From Pithys albifrons albifrons (lineage: Eukaryota > Chordata > Aves > Passeriformes > Thamnophilidae), in contig NC_092458.1 of NCBI RefSeq assembly GCF_047495875.1, positions 109,541,727 through 109,605,726 on the forward strand: a stretch of DNA of 64,000 nucleotides, read 5' to 3'. Made by a program: the position numbers and the translations under genes. The notes beneath the pieces are model-generated. The model ran no database searches. It saw only the letters and a list, made by a program, of their open reading frames with translations, and was not told the DNA's origin. The stretch's first letter is position 1, and the number at the start of each line of letters is the position of its first letter. This document shows, in pieces, positions 12,815 through 25,400 of this stretch.

Positions 12815-13112
12815 TATGTGCTGGTCTCTTCTCCCAGGCACTCAGCAATCGGCCAAGGGGGCACGGGCTTAAGCTCTGCCAGGGGAAATTGAAGTTGGAG
12901 ATCAGAAAAAAATTCTTTATAGAGAGAGTAATCAGGCATTGGAATGGCCTGCCCAGAGAGGTGGTGGATTCACCATCCCTGGAGGTTTTTAAACTGAGAT
13001 TGGACGTGGCACTGAGTGCCATGATCTGGTGAAGGGACTGGAGTTGGACCAAGGGTTGGACTTGATGATCTCGGAGGTCTTTTCCAACCCAATCGATTCT
13101 ATGATTCTATGA
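12815..13112 (+). mobile_element. CR1 LINE, relatively young 5'-truncated copy
   Basis: The 3' part of CR1 begins near 'ctggtctcttctcccaggca' and ends with a double ATTCTATG tail at 13,096-13,112. The frame across 12,811-13,032 still reads the C-terminus of CR1 ORF2, including HWNGLPREVVDSPSLEVF, and closes at its own TGA. It is the best-preserved CR1 in the window and so probably one of the more recent insertions. It is only about 300 bp long and cannot move on its own. Confidence 0.95.
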
Positions 13113-13955
13113 AAACCAATGAGTGTGTTTTACAGATGTACAAACAGACTCAATATTTTTGAGACTGCAACCACAGCAGATGAGGAGCAAATTAAGTCTA
13201 ATTCACAGTATAATAATTCACTCTGCCTTATAATGCTGTTGGTCCAGTGCTATGCATTTCTGTCAGTACAGTTGCACTTGCAGTGACCTGGAGCAACAGG
13301 ACACAGAGCCACTCTCTCAAGGGTGCAGCTGGGCACAACAGCAGAGCTGATCTTGTGCCTTCCCACAACTAGAATTGCAGGGCCCACTTCACCTTATTCA
13401 TTTTTTTCTATCCTCTCTTTTCCCAGCCCACATTAAATGCTCTCACCACTCTCTTTGCATCATTTGTGATGTATGTCCAACACTGTAATAAAATGGCTAA
13501 GCTGGAAGAAAAAGAGCTCCATAGTTTACTTTCAGGCAAATGAATCAAATGAAATCAGCTCTTGATTAAAAGTAGCTGCATGCCAAAGCAGGCACAAACA
13601 TGAGGAGGGTGACTCAGGGGACAGGGATGAAATGAGACCACCCCTCTGAGCCACGGTGAGCTCAGCAATTGCAGCTGAAATTGCATCTCTGAATGAGAAA
13701 CACCTACTGTGTTTTTCTGACCTCTAGAGCCTGAGCAGAAGGTGGGTGGTATGAACAGCTTGCTGTAAGGGCCAGCTCTGTAACAGCCTGCAATGGGCAC
13801 ACTCTCATTTTGTTACTTGTTCCATTAAGAATGCTTTAGATAATGATTTGTACAATCAATTATATATGACACTGTATACTTAACATATACTTTAAAAATA
13901 CTGTTGAAAAATCTCTTACCATGTACAGGAAATACCTACCTCACAGAATGACTGC

Positions 13956-14010
13956 TTTGTTTTGTTTTTTGTTTTTTTTTTTTTTTTTGTTTTGTTGTTG
14001 TTGTGGGTTT
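13956..14010. repeat. T-rich low-complexity run
   Basis: A run of T with scattered G ('gttttgttttttg' followed by many T and 'gttgttgttg'), consistent with simple-sequence expansion. Confidence 0.9.
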
Positions 14011-14483
14011 TTTAAAAAGTAGAATGAGTGTTAAATAAAGCTGATTAAAAAGATCTTTGTAACAGCAAATCTGTTGGAGAATGTTACATTTCGTAATACC
14101 AGGATCACATTTTAAGTACCTGCCTCCCTCCTTGGCTCCAGTCTCATCCAGTTTATAGAATACTGAAGAGAAAGAAGGTTCAGGAATATTCTGCAATTAT
14201 AAAAATGCTTCAACAGGAAATGTCTCTTCAAGATGACAATTTACACACAAAAAGCATTTAAAAACACATCAGTAGACATAGAAAGGCTTTCTTTCCCATG
14301 ATGAACAAGAAAAATGACTGCCATAAACTTAAAAATGTCAAAAATTTGTGATATTCTGTGGAATTACAGTGGCTTTTTCCTCTTCCTTCCTTATGTAAAT
14401 ACAGGTATTACATTGGCGCGATGATATTCAGAGTAATCGACGAGAAAACAAAAAGACAAACAGTGTATCTTACCTTTCATATG

Positions 14484-14541
14484 CTTCTTTCTTTTCCTTC
14501 CTTCCTCCCTTCCTTCCTTTATTTCTACCTTCCTTTCTTTC
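14484..14541. repeat. (TTCC)n-like pyrimidine-rich microsatellite
   Basis: Imperfect TTCC/TTTC units over about 58 bp form a pure pyrimidine stretch on the plus strand apart from rare A. Confidence 0.9.
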
Positions 14542-15403
14542 TGCTGTTAAGTATTCACAGAATGGAAAAAAATCCTATTACGTGAGTTTATTTGAAACTA
14601 ACAGACAGCTAGATAGGACTCTCTCATATGACCCTATTCAGCTTTGTATTGCATCTAAAATGGATAAAATTACTCTCTGTTTCCCCAAATGCCTTTTCAA
14701 TAGAAATGAGAAGATTTAAAGATTTGGCTTTGCATTCCTTAGTTTAAACAAAAGGTTCCCATACACAGAAATATAAAATATTAAATTATTTCTCAAAAAT
14801 ACATATTTTATTATTGGATTTAACTACTAAAATACATTAACATTGGAAACATTTCTTCAAAATCTTTATGGAGAACAATTTGGATTTTTTTGGAACTTAC
14901 AAAAAGAAGGATGTAGGGCAGAAAACGTTTGTGATAAGTAATGGGTAAAGACCATGGAGGAAAAAAAAATCCACTTCTAACTAATGAAAAAGTGAAGTTT
15001 TAAGATTGTCAAAGGGTTCAGATTCTTAAATCCATGCACTTTTTTGTTCTTAGTTTTGGATTCAGCCCTGAAGCCTTGTCTCATCCTGGGCACAAAGATG
15101 TCTAAACCTTAAAACTGACTCACAGATCAATTAAACTAATTTTATATTTCACAAAACATTATAAACTGAACAATTGTGGTGACAGAATAAAGAAATAAAG
15201 GATTTCTCTGGTTTTGGTTGAATCCTTCCCTTGGGAAACAACTCACTGAAGAGCAGATTTTCCCTGAATTTCTATCACTCAGTGTTTCCTCATATATAAA
15301 ACATTTCTGCAAGTGAAGGAGACAGAAGCAGGATAAGTTACCATATCAGCTAACTGGAGAACTTTATAGAGTCAGACTTAATCAGTATTTACATCTCCAT
15401 CAG

Positions 15404-15570
15404 CTTGTTTGAGCCTACTTCAAGTACATCTGTTTGAGGTGCAGCCTATGTTTGGATTACTGAACTTTTTGAAGCATGAAAGTAAAGCCAAATCATCTTT
15501 CTCTACTTCTTCCAGACTTCTGATGCAACTAGATTTGCAGAGCTTTCAGACATGTGAGACTTTAGCAGGT
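15404..15570 (+). CDS. Candidate exon of an unidentified gene (exon C)
   Basis: The segment lies between an acceptor-like 'ctccatcag' ending at 15,403 and a consensus donor GTAAGT at 15,571. Its two leading bases would complete a codon left with one base by the segment ending at 12,221, and it ends in phase 0. The peptide includes LFEVQPMFGLLNFLKHES and LLMQLDLQSFQTCE. I see no signal peptide, membrane helix or known motif. The phase match to exon B is one-in-three by chance, so it is weak support, and other exons could lie in the 3.2-kb gap. It is listed because both splice sites and an open frame coincide. The protein is not recognised. Confidence 0.3.
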
Positions 15571-15860
15571 GTAAGTGGGACAGGTGTGCGTTCAACTCGT
15601 TGGAAACTTGGGTTACCACGGTTTAGATTAAAATCAGAAATGTGGATGACACTGTAATCAGGATACTCTCCTTAGGACTTTCACTTTTCTGCATGCAGAA
15701 AATTGGTGAACTGCAGACACTTCAGTTGTCCTGAAGTGGTCAGAGCAGATGTAAACTGTAGCAGTGACATTTTAGCCACTGCCTGTGTTAGACATTCTTA
15801 GCTGAAGAATAAGTGTTTATCTGAGAGAGGCAAGAGAGAAAGGTCATTTGAATAACTCAC

Positions 15861-16053
15861 AGCACAAACATTTTCACCCTTCCTGTCACTCTTCTGCAAT
15901 GTGTTTTTCCTTGCACATTCCTTAGAACAAATCACACATCCAAGAGGAAAAAAAGGAACAATAACAGTTGATATTGCCAGCAATGCAAAGTACAACTTAA
16001 GGTCACAGTGAGGAATATCAAGGTTTCTACTGAGTCTCACACTCACAGATATG
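15861..16053 (-). CDS. Candidate exon with a transmembrane-like segment
   Basis: The minus-strand frame enters from an acceptor-like 'gcatttcag' (exon from 16,053) or 'gactcag' (exon from 16,029) and leaves at a consensus donor GTGAGT (15,855-15,860). The peptide has a hydrophobic stretch of about 22 residues (LYFALLAISTVIVPFFPLG) followed by a basic cysteine-containing segment (CSKECARKNTLQKSDRK). That is the arrangement of a type I membrane helix with a stop-transfer sequence. I cannot name a family. It lies about 290 bp from a plus-strand candidate exon, so the two cannot belong to one simple gene. Hydrophobic stretches arise easily by chance in AT-rich DNA, so confidence is low. Confidence 0.25.
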
Positions 16054-16544
16054 CTGAAATGCAGTTTTGCATGCTGACACTTCCATCAATCTTCACTTGG
16101 TTCCTAAAAGGTAAAGTTATCAGTCGTGATGAAGTGACTCCATTACCATCCATTTAGCTTCTAACTCCTACAAACAAAATAAAATAAGTTACACTGACAA
16201 GGAAATGTTAGTATATCTCTATTATGCAACATTTGCTGGCTGTAATACAAAACTGTAGGCAGTTGGATGTTTTAGAAATCAGATTCCTTTATGTTGTATT
16301 TAATGTAATAAGCAAAAAAAATATAGAATTAGTATCACATCACACATTTATAACTGCTCCTCTATGGAGGATTCAGTCTTTCATTTTATTTGTATATCAA
16401 CATCAACCTGACAGTGTCCCTCGAGGGTTTTCTACCCTATCTCTCAGAATGAAGAATACATTCCTTAGTGGTGTTTAAATAATTCAGTTGAGTAGTGAAA
16501 TACTTACATAATGCAGACTTATAAATACCCATATACACACATAC

Positions 16545-16547
16545 ATG

Positions 16548-16598
<51 letters not shown>

Positions 16599-16602
16599 AT
16601 AT
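16545..16602. repeat. (TA)n microsatellite
   Basis: A long uninterrupted TA array flanked by GTATGTA units on both sides, likely polymorphic in length. Confidence 0.95.
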
Positions 16603-16742
16603 CTCTGAGAAAACAGGAAATATTCATAATCAATTGTCTTTGGTACCTTTTGAGGAAAGGTCAAAAGATAATCCCCAAATAAATGGTGCTGCATTTCTCT
16701 GCAAGTGTATTCCCTGGTGCTGGACATGCTATTGATTCTCTC

Positions 16743-16762
16743 TTTTTTTTTTTTTTTTTTTT
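16743..16762. repeat. Poly-T tract (T20)
   Basis: Twenty consecutive T residues. I see no element body beside it that would make it a retroposon tail. Confidence 0.95.
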
Positions 16763-17215
16763 GAAACGACCTACCTGTTTGTAACTAGAACTGCTAATAA
16801 ATAAGTCTTTCTCAATGTTACAAAACAACAACCTGACAAAGTCACAGTCAAGATCTTGTATTTCTCCAGGAAGATTCCAAGGGGAAGCAAAAGACACGGA
16901 GATAAGATTTTATGACCTGCATTTTAGTGAACATAGTAAGTTTTCACTGCTGCTTGGGATTTACACTCCTTAGGACGTGCCCATCTTTTCCTGGGCACTT
17001 TCGAAGAAAAGACAAGGCATGGATTTTAGTGTGGGTAAAGCTGAAAGAAAACAACTCTGAATGTCTGAGTCATACCACACATGATGGAGAAATCATTCCT
17101 AGCTGAGTGGCTTTCCTCTGATGGGGGCACAAACATGAATATGGCTATTTAATTTAATACAAATATTGCACACAGTGCATTCAACCTTTTAAATTTTTCA
17201 TTATCAGGGTCTTCT

Positions 17216-17282
17216 TACAGAATTGCAGGCTCGCTTATGTTGGACGAGTCCTCTAAAATCAAGTCCAACCCTTGACCCATAA
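17216..17282 (-). mobile_element. CR1 LINE, very short 3'-tail fragment
   Basis: The plus strand reads 'acagaattgcagg', 'gttggacgagtcctctaaaa', 'tcaagtccaacccttgaccc', the reverse complement of the last 65 or so bases of a CR1. Nothing more of the element follows, so it is a severely 5'-truncated insertion. Confidence 0.75.
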
Positions 17283-18460
17283 GTGGAAAGTACAATTGGT
17301 ATCTAATTATCTGGATATTCTTAAATAAGTATTTATGCTTCACTAAAATAAATATAATCTATAAATATACAAAGAGTTCCTTTTTCTTCAAAAAGATGTG
17401 CACTTAAAAAGAGGAAAATTTCCAATTCAGACTTCTTAATGATGAATAGTTAAGAATGTTATTATCCTAAAATAGCAAAATAATCACTGTGCTACAAAAT
17501 CTATCAGGCAAAAAGGCTAGAACTAAAGGTAAAAGTCAGAATTTCATGTAGATTCTATGCAACAGACGGTTGAAACCTGGGCTAACATATAATTAGAAAA
17601 GAAGAGGATCTCAAAATCCTGCTAAAATTGTCTTTTGGCTTTCCATTAGATATATACCAATTCTGATACTTTGGGAAACTGATGAGCACCTCCTACAACT
17701 AAGATCCTCAAAGTTGTTATTTTCTCTACTATTTCATTAGGGACTGAGGGCTCTAAAGGACTTTTGAAGTCACAAAGCCTTGGATTCCAAGCAAATAATA
17801 AAGTCCTGCAACAACGCCTGTCTGTGAGTCAAGAGAGGGAGATGTGTCTGTGTGGGAGATCTGGGTGCACCAAGGGGTCTAAGGAATGAGAAGAGCTGGT
17901 TTCTGTGCAGCTTTCTCAGTGGTCTTGGTAATACCACTGCTCCTGATTTTTTAACAGATGGCTCCATTTCTGTGGGTAGCATGGAATGTTGTTGTGGTTG
18001 GAGCTCTGTGTGAAAACACAACTAAACACGATGTTGTGTTCTAAAAAGCTGACTTTTTGGGACCCTACCTCCACAGAATGCAATGTTTCTGTGTCTGTGG
18101 GTGTAGAACTGGCTTTTTCAAGCAGAACTAGCTGGAAATATTTAACTATGTATTCATGTTTAGACAAAAACCTCCGAGTTTCATCTATCTGGAACTAGCA
18201 GATAAATAAATACAAATGAAACCATCAGACTCAGTAAGATTGGCCACACTATAATCTCTCTGAATGTAAAGGTGAATTAAGATTTATATTGATTAGAATG
18301 GGAGAACAGCACTAAAAATAAAAGAAAAAAAAAGAATGGATAATCCTATTTGGGTTCCGTATTACAGGTCATATGTTTTATGCTGTATGTATTTTTCCTT
18401 TACTCTACAGATGAGGAATGAGAAAAGATTGTAGGAAGTACATAACAAACTGCAAATTAT

Positions 18461-18494
18461 GTATATAGATGAGAGATGTATATAGATGAAAGAT
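18461..18494. repeat. 17-bp tandem duplication
   Basis: Two adjacent 17-bp units, 'gtatatagatgagagat' and 'gtatatagatgaaagat', differ at one base. Probably replication slippage. Confidence 0.9.
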
Positions 18495-18953
18495 ATCTGT
18501 AACAACAAAGTGATAGCACCCAACCCTCATTTATTTTGGAAAACAGGTTTGCATCACAAATATAATCTAAACAGTTTATTAGAATATATATCTGCTTTCT
18601 GCAGCTTGCTTTATCAAACTGCTTTATATATTGTTTTCTGGAGCAATTTATGGTTAGGTATATTTTGACTTGTTATTACTAGAAAAACAGAAAGGAGAAA
18701 TAATTGATTGTCAGAGTATTCAGGAAGTAATTTCTATTCTTACTGCAATAATACAAAAAGCTCAGGTTAAAAATATAAAGATGAAACATACACAATTTTT
18801 AAGCTGATAAATGATCTCTCTGATTCTGTACTTGTTTTCCTATCATACAGTGCTTGGACAAATTATGATGCTTTCAGACCAATAAAGTGCAGTTAATGAA
18901 AACTTTGTTATCAGAAAAGTGCAAGTAGTCAATGTATCACCTTAAAGGACAGT

Positions 18954-19024
18954 ATTTCTTCAAACAACTTGGAGGCTCAACTACTAATTTCTTCAAACAA
19001 CTTGTATTGGAGGCTCAATTACTA
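18954..19024. repeat. Imperfect tandem duplication, unit about 33-38 bp
   Basis: The block starting 'atttcttcaaacaactt' and ending 'ggaggctcaactacta' is immediately repeated. The second copy carries a 5-bp GTATT insertion and one C-to-T change. Confidence 0.9.
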
Positions 19025-19462
19025 ATTTTCATATGTTCTTACTAATGAACATAGAGATGTATGAACATAATGTTAACTCTGCTACTGACATTATTACCAA
19101 TGCCTATTATTCTTCAAGCATATTTTAAAAAATGCCTCTTTGTTTTGGAGCTTGTCAAAGACTATGTTTGTTTCTCCCACCCCAGGACACAAAGTTTTAC
19201 TTTACTTTGGTTCAAATGTTGAGATATCCTTTTCACCATAAGTTTAATGAAGCTGACTAACAAAGACTAGAGTTGTTCCTAAATGATATAATGCAGATGA
19301 TGAGTGCAGAGTGCATTTCTGATTTCTTTCATGTAAAATTGATTTTTGGCTTGTTTAACTCTCTGGCTCAGTTCACCATGGAGTCAGAGTAGCACCAAGG
19401 GTGGTTCAAAATGTGTTGAGGGCTGTAATGTGAACCCATACTCTAAATGACACTTATAGGTT

Positions 19463-19496
19463 AAAAAAAAAAAAAAAAAGAAAAAAAGAAAAAAAG
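19463..19496. repeat. A-rich run (A17 plus AAAAAG units)
   Basis: Seventeen A residues followed by G-interrupted A runs. No retroposon body is seen on either side. Confidence 0.9.
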
Positions 19497-22400
19497 TGAC
19501 ATAAAGGATCAGTTTTAAACTGGGCTATGTAAAGCAGAAGGTATTACCAATATTGCTTTATGAAAGATACTTGAAATCAGATTTTTTAATTCAAATATTT
19601 GTTTCAACAACAATCAAAGGAGCAGAAATGGTAAGAAAAGTATAACTGGCATGAAAAAAAAAGTATGGGAGTGGTTTGTCAAGCAATGTGGTTCTGGATT
19701 GTTCCATAAAAGAGCATTTTGAAACTGAATTATAGTGCTACTCTCTTTCTTTCTACCCTTTATTTTCAATTTTACTGAGTCCCACAAAGTTTTGTGTAGT
19801 TTTGTCTCTGTGAGACCTGCATGGTAACATACTCAGAAACAACTTAAAACTGATCCATTCTACTTAAAATCCTTTATCAGGTCTGAGTTCACCTTTTTCC
19901 ATCTCCTTCTTCAGTTCCTGACATACACCATATGTGTTTCATCATAATCATAACTTCGTTCACATGACTAGGGGGAAAAATTCAATCGGGATAAAGGTTC
20001 ATATGTGAAGCACATAAAGAAGGAAATTTCTAGTAGTTCTAAGGATATGTTGGGAAATAAAGTGAATTCCTTGCTCCTCTTGGAAAATTTATTACTTCAG
20101 AAATAACTTAAAATATCTTTTGCTGGAAGGAATCCTTTGGAATATGTCCTCACTAAGCAGTCTGATGTACCATAAGATCTCAAAAGAGACCCATATAATG
20201 TAAAATGTCAACAAATGAAAATATAATAAATTGACTACAACTAAATGCAAATTTATTAATTTTCTGCTATTTTAATAATCTTGTCACACTGGAGGCAAGA
20301 ATTGAATAATTAATTCATCAAGTTAAACTGATGGAGCAATTTTGACAGCAGTAGGGGTAGAATATAACCCTGTAGTCACAAAATAGCTTTTACACATGGG
20401 AAAATCACATGGTGGGAGGTATGTGCATGTGTTTTATTCAAGGGCTTCTTCATTTTGTGTGCACTGTAAAGTCACCTGAAGGACAGAAAAGGTTAAGAAC
20501 TTACTGAAGGAAAGGAATAAGGTAGGACATGGGGAGGGGTAAGGAAAAAAAAAATCTACTGGATCCTATGTGGAATTAAAATGGATCCTAAATGGTATTC
20601 AAATGTAAATGGGAGTTCATAAGTAAACACTCATATCTCTAATGAGAATGAGTGGAGGAAGTTTTTTTGTTTGTTTGTTTAATAATTTTAGGTTTATAAT
20701 ATTTGTATTAACTAATTTTATGATTTTTCATGACTCTGTCTCAACTCAGGTCCTTCCTGCTCATCACATGTGGGCTGAAAACCCTTGTCATGCGTAACTC
20801 TGTCTTTATTTTTAGTGTCTGGAGACCTGACTCCTCTCCACCATAAAATGGGGCCAATCCCATTGAAATCAACCAAAGAGTTCTGTAGGATCAAAGCTCC
20901 CCTCTCTTTCTAGCCTGAAAGATCATTACACATAACTGAACCCTTACCTACCATATTCTATCAGTTTGGGCATCCAAGTGAAATGTTTTAAGAAAGCCAA
21001 GAGATGTTTTAGTAACAAATTCCTTATGGTTACTGAGAAGGGTTTTGAGTCTCTAACACAAAACCAGATTTGAAAAGTATTTTAGCTGAGCTGTGATACA
21101 TATCAACATATGTTGCTTCTTATACTGTGTGGGATGAGCTTTAGTTTTCTCCTTATAAATTGAGCTTAGGTCCACGTTTGTTCCAAGAGTAATTCGCAGA
21201 AGAAATATGTATCAAGTGGTCTTCCTATCTTCCAAGTCACCTTTAGATGTTAAACCATGACAATGGTAAATACTTCAGTTCTCAAAAGTGCTACCCAAAT
21301 ATAACCTCTCTACTTCAAAAGTGGGAAGTCTTTGATAAAGATTAAGGATATTGTAGAAATTTCCAGTGTGAGGTTTGATTTTCTGCTTTCCTTTAAAACA
21401 AACAAATCAACAAAAGAACAAACCTTAAATATTCAAAACTCTCAAAAGCCTCCTAAAAGGGTTCTGTTTAATCTGTAATCAAAAATGAACTCACAACACA
21501 TTTATCTCACTTCAACATACAGAGTAAAAAGTATCCAGCCGTTCTACCTTCTCATGTGTTTCTCATTTCTTTGCAGATGAAAAGCTTTCTACAATGTGGC
21601 TTCCTCTCCAAGAATTGGATCAGATCTGAAAATCATGACAAAGGTAGAAGTGGATTTTTATAGATGATTGAATACAGATATAATGCTCTTTTCTAAGATT
21701 TATTTCCATAGTAGTTCAACAGCCACACTCAATCTCTCTGTATGCCTTGAGACTATATTGTTCCAACTTAAATTGATTTTGAATTATTTCTTAGCCATTG
21801 TCTAGTCCACCAGTGGGAAATAAACTGCCCAGAAATTACCAGGGAAATTGTGACATCAGCTTTTGTATAAAATTCACAGGCTATCTAGTTCTCTTGCAAT
21901 GTATGGGAGGTGTTGATTTCTCTAATTCTCAAAAGGAACAACAACTAAAAGCTATGGAAGTATTAAGAGGAAGAGACACAAACACCAGGATAAGCTGGGA
22001 CAGTTGGCTTTTACCTCACTGCCAAATGTCCAGATCCTCTACAGCCTGACAGTCTTAGGAATTGTGCTACACATTGTGCACCCCCTGCCAACCTGTTGCG
22101 TGTGACCAAGACCAGCCAGTAGAAGCCAGACCATGAATTTCCTATTTGAAAAATCATTTTACTTTGTGTCTTTTAAAAAGGAATATAGACACCTTTCCTT
22201 CTTTTTCTTATCCTTTCTCTAATGCCATATTTTATTATAAGGGAAAGATTTCTAAAAGCAGGATTAAACAGAACTAGTAAAAGTTAGAAAATGATGGTTC
22301 CTTGAGCTGTTTTGAAGAGGTTTTTTTACACTTTTGCCTTTGGGCTTTCTTGGACTAAGCCTTTTGCTTCCCCAAAGGTATTTTTGGATACTGTAATGAT

Positions 22401-25400
22401 CTGTAGCATCATTTCAAATTTGAATGATAGATATAAAAAGCCTCAAAACTCTCTTACAGACATGGCAAAAACAGTGCACATTTGTCAGAGGTTAATTTTT
22501 ATTATAATATTCCATACGTGTAGGGTAAAGTCAGATTTAAGAAGCCTGATTAGGTTCTCAGATGAGTAGATATGACCTGAAAGCCTCATAACTATATTAA
22601 GGCTACATTGCAGCTGAGCTGATAGACAAAAAAAGATGCAAAGGAATTGTATAAGAGAAGATGTACCATTCCAGTGTGCAGTTACATAGCTATCCAACAT
22701 GGTCTATTTTGGAAAATGTCTCTGGATTAGATTTCCAAGTGCAGGCCAGAGGTTTCTCTAACAATATCTTGGAAGATTAGAAAATTTTTCTCAGTTATGG
22801 AACTGCTCAGAGAACAAAGGAATATTATCTATGACCTCAGCTGTGCCCACAAAATACACTTTTCCCCTTTTTACTTGTGCTTGCAAAGGAGCATACCTGA
22901 TACAATCTTTATTTGTCTCTCACAATATTGCATCACAAACTAATTTTTCATAATAAACAAAATGCTTCTTCAGGACCAGTTAGTGCTTCTTCAAGGCCTC
23001 ACCTATTTAAGCAGCAAAGAGCCAATTATAGTCCCTAATTTTTAGACAGGGTGGGTTTGTGTTTTTTTCTAAATATTAATCAAAAAAATAGATATATCCT
23101 AAACTGCTGATTGGTAATCCAATGTGCATGATGATACTTTTGAACTATGGTTGTAGGAACCAAAGGATAGTAACGTGTTAACACTATGAATTAATCTTAA
23201 CTCGGTGAACATTTGCTAGTTTAATCCTTGCATACAGACAAGTCTTGGATATTAAGGAGCCTCCTTAAAACCTCAGAGAACAGGAGTATGTGCATTTTGA
23301 ATGAGAGTTTTGAGCAAATGAAGGGCACTTTGAAGACAGATCTAGTTTGAAGCTTACCAGCTTCAAACAGACACAGTTTGTTGCAGTGTTTAATGTATCC
23401 AGCAGTTGCAGTCTCAGAGGATGATGCTATTCATCAACCTAGGAATGCAAAAGCATTGCAGCTGCTTAGAAGGGCAGAATTAAAGCTTTTGGCACTCAGT
23501 GTTTCTGGAGACTATGGAAACTGCAAGCTATAAGTTCTGTTCCCCTGGCATATAGGCTCTTTTATTCTCCTTCCCAAATCAGTGTGATATTGGTATGCAT
23601 GGTGGTGTCTTATCAGGCTATGACTACATTTCAAACCCAAAGGAAGAAACCACCACAGTGGTTTATATAGTGATTTATGTCACCTTCCTGTGTTGCTTTG
23701 GCATGGCTGTAAAACAAAACAGTTATAGAAACGCATATTTTGACACAGACTTTAGTTCATTGTAAGCTTCATAAATGATTGGGCTTACCCACTGATGGTT
23801 GTCAATGGATGTTCATAGTTTAGGCAACTGAGATTTAACACTGCAGAGCAGCTGGAATGCTAAACTAGGGATTGCTGATGCACACAGGGATACAATACAA
23901 AAACCTGGCACATCTGATCCTAATTTGGAAGCAAACACAGTAACTTGAAAGTCAAAGATACTAATGTATATTTCTGAACTAGTATCTGTCCAGTATCCAG
24001 TATTTTAGTGGAAATAATTATCAGTAGTTCTGCTTTGTGACACATTTCTTCCTAAGCTAGTAGTAAAAATCTGATTTATGGCCTGAAACATGAATATTCT
24101 CTCATAGAGCTCTGTGCATCAGATGTAAGATGGATTTTTTTATATTTTAGATTGTTTATCTATATTGCTGTCAAACTCTTGATTGACTCCTTTTCTTTAA
24201 TCAGATTAATTGTGAGGCAAGTTCAAATTTCAGAGTGTGCCTTTTTCTTATCTCATAGGCCAATGAAAGCTGGGAAGCCTCAGACAGTTCAGTTCCTCCT
24301 AAGGTCCATATGAGTCACTTCAGAGACAAAAGGACAATAGCAAGATGTTGGCAGAAGAGATAAAAAGTCTTTTTTGTCCCTACCTGAGAAACTGTGGGTT
24401 TCCGTATGCCATCCTCACTGAGCTTGTGAGAACTGGAGGACAAATAGAAGACAGATTTCAATGGATCGTATGCAAAGGCAAAGACCTAGCAAGCAAGCAA
24501 AACTGGCTTTAAACAGATTAAAAAATCTATTTGTCTCTTGATATTCCCACAGCCTATTTTTATTTATTTTCTTGGATCAAAGAATTGCTTTCATGGCAGT
24601 CCACTTTCTCTCCCTCCAGACTACATTACTGTCAGATGATCAATTATGTTTTTTACTGGGTTTCACGTATGCCCATTATTATCCCACTGACTTTCTCTCC
24701 TGACCTGCAATTATCTACCAGCTACAGCAATGGAGAGGAACACCCAAAAAGAGAGCTGTGAAACTGCACTACTCCCCAGCTAATACACAGGAACAAGAAA
24801 GGGAAAAAAACTTGCTTGTTCTAAAGCAGGAGAAAACAAGAACAGGCAATTGCATAACACCTATCCAAACACAGCACAAACCAGGAAAATAAATAAATAA
24901 CCATATCCCAGAGCCAAGAGCTTTTTCCTCTCTAAGGGTGACAAAAGAGCTAATGTACACAATAATGAATGCTAAATCCCTTCTCCACTGTATTTCAAAG
25001 AAGAGAACAAAAATAACTTTAATATATCAAGCACATCACTGAGAGAAATAACTGACAACCTCAAAGCATTCTCTCCTCAAGAGAGGAAAGTTGTAAATTG
25101 GCCACCTGAAAGTCTTGAGTGGTGAAAAACACAGAGAAGATGACAAAAGTTTACCATCAGGGACAAAAGATAGAAAAGTGTTACTATTTAATAAGTAACA
25201 TCAGTGATTACCACCATAATGGCTATAGTTATTGCACACATCCAAAAATTTTTACCACTTCATATGTTTTAAAAATTAACAAAGCAATGACATCCTGAAA
25301 CACACTCAAATATGTATGTAGCATTCCTCTACTTATTAAAGTTGGGATCTTGCCATATGGGCCTTTTCAGGTTCAAGACAATTGTGTAATTATTTCCTGA

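Larger units (their letters stand above)
13113..15403. other. AT-rich sequence with simple repeats, no firm gene
   Basis: It holds a T-rich run (13,956-14,010) and a TTCC-rich block (14,484-14,541). A GC-richer patch around 13,560-13,800 carries an 81-codon minus-strand frame, but its composition (many C, H, P, W) fits antisense chance rather than a gene. Confidence 0.45.

Noticed and set aside
16437..16735. 96- and 74-codon frames with Tyr/Ile repeats
   Set aside because: They are translations of the (TA)n microsatellite.
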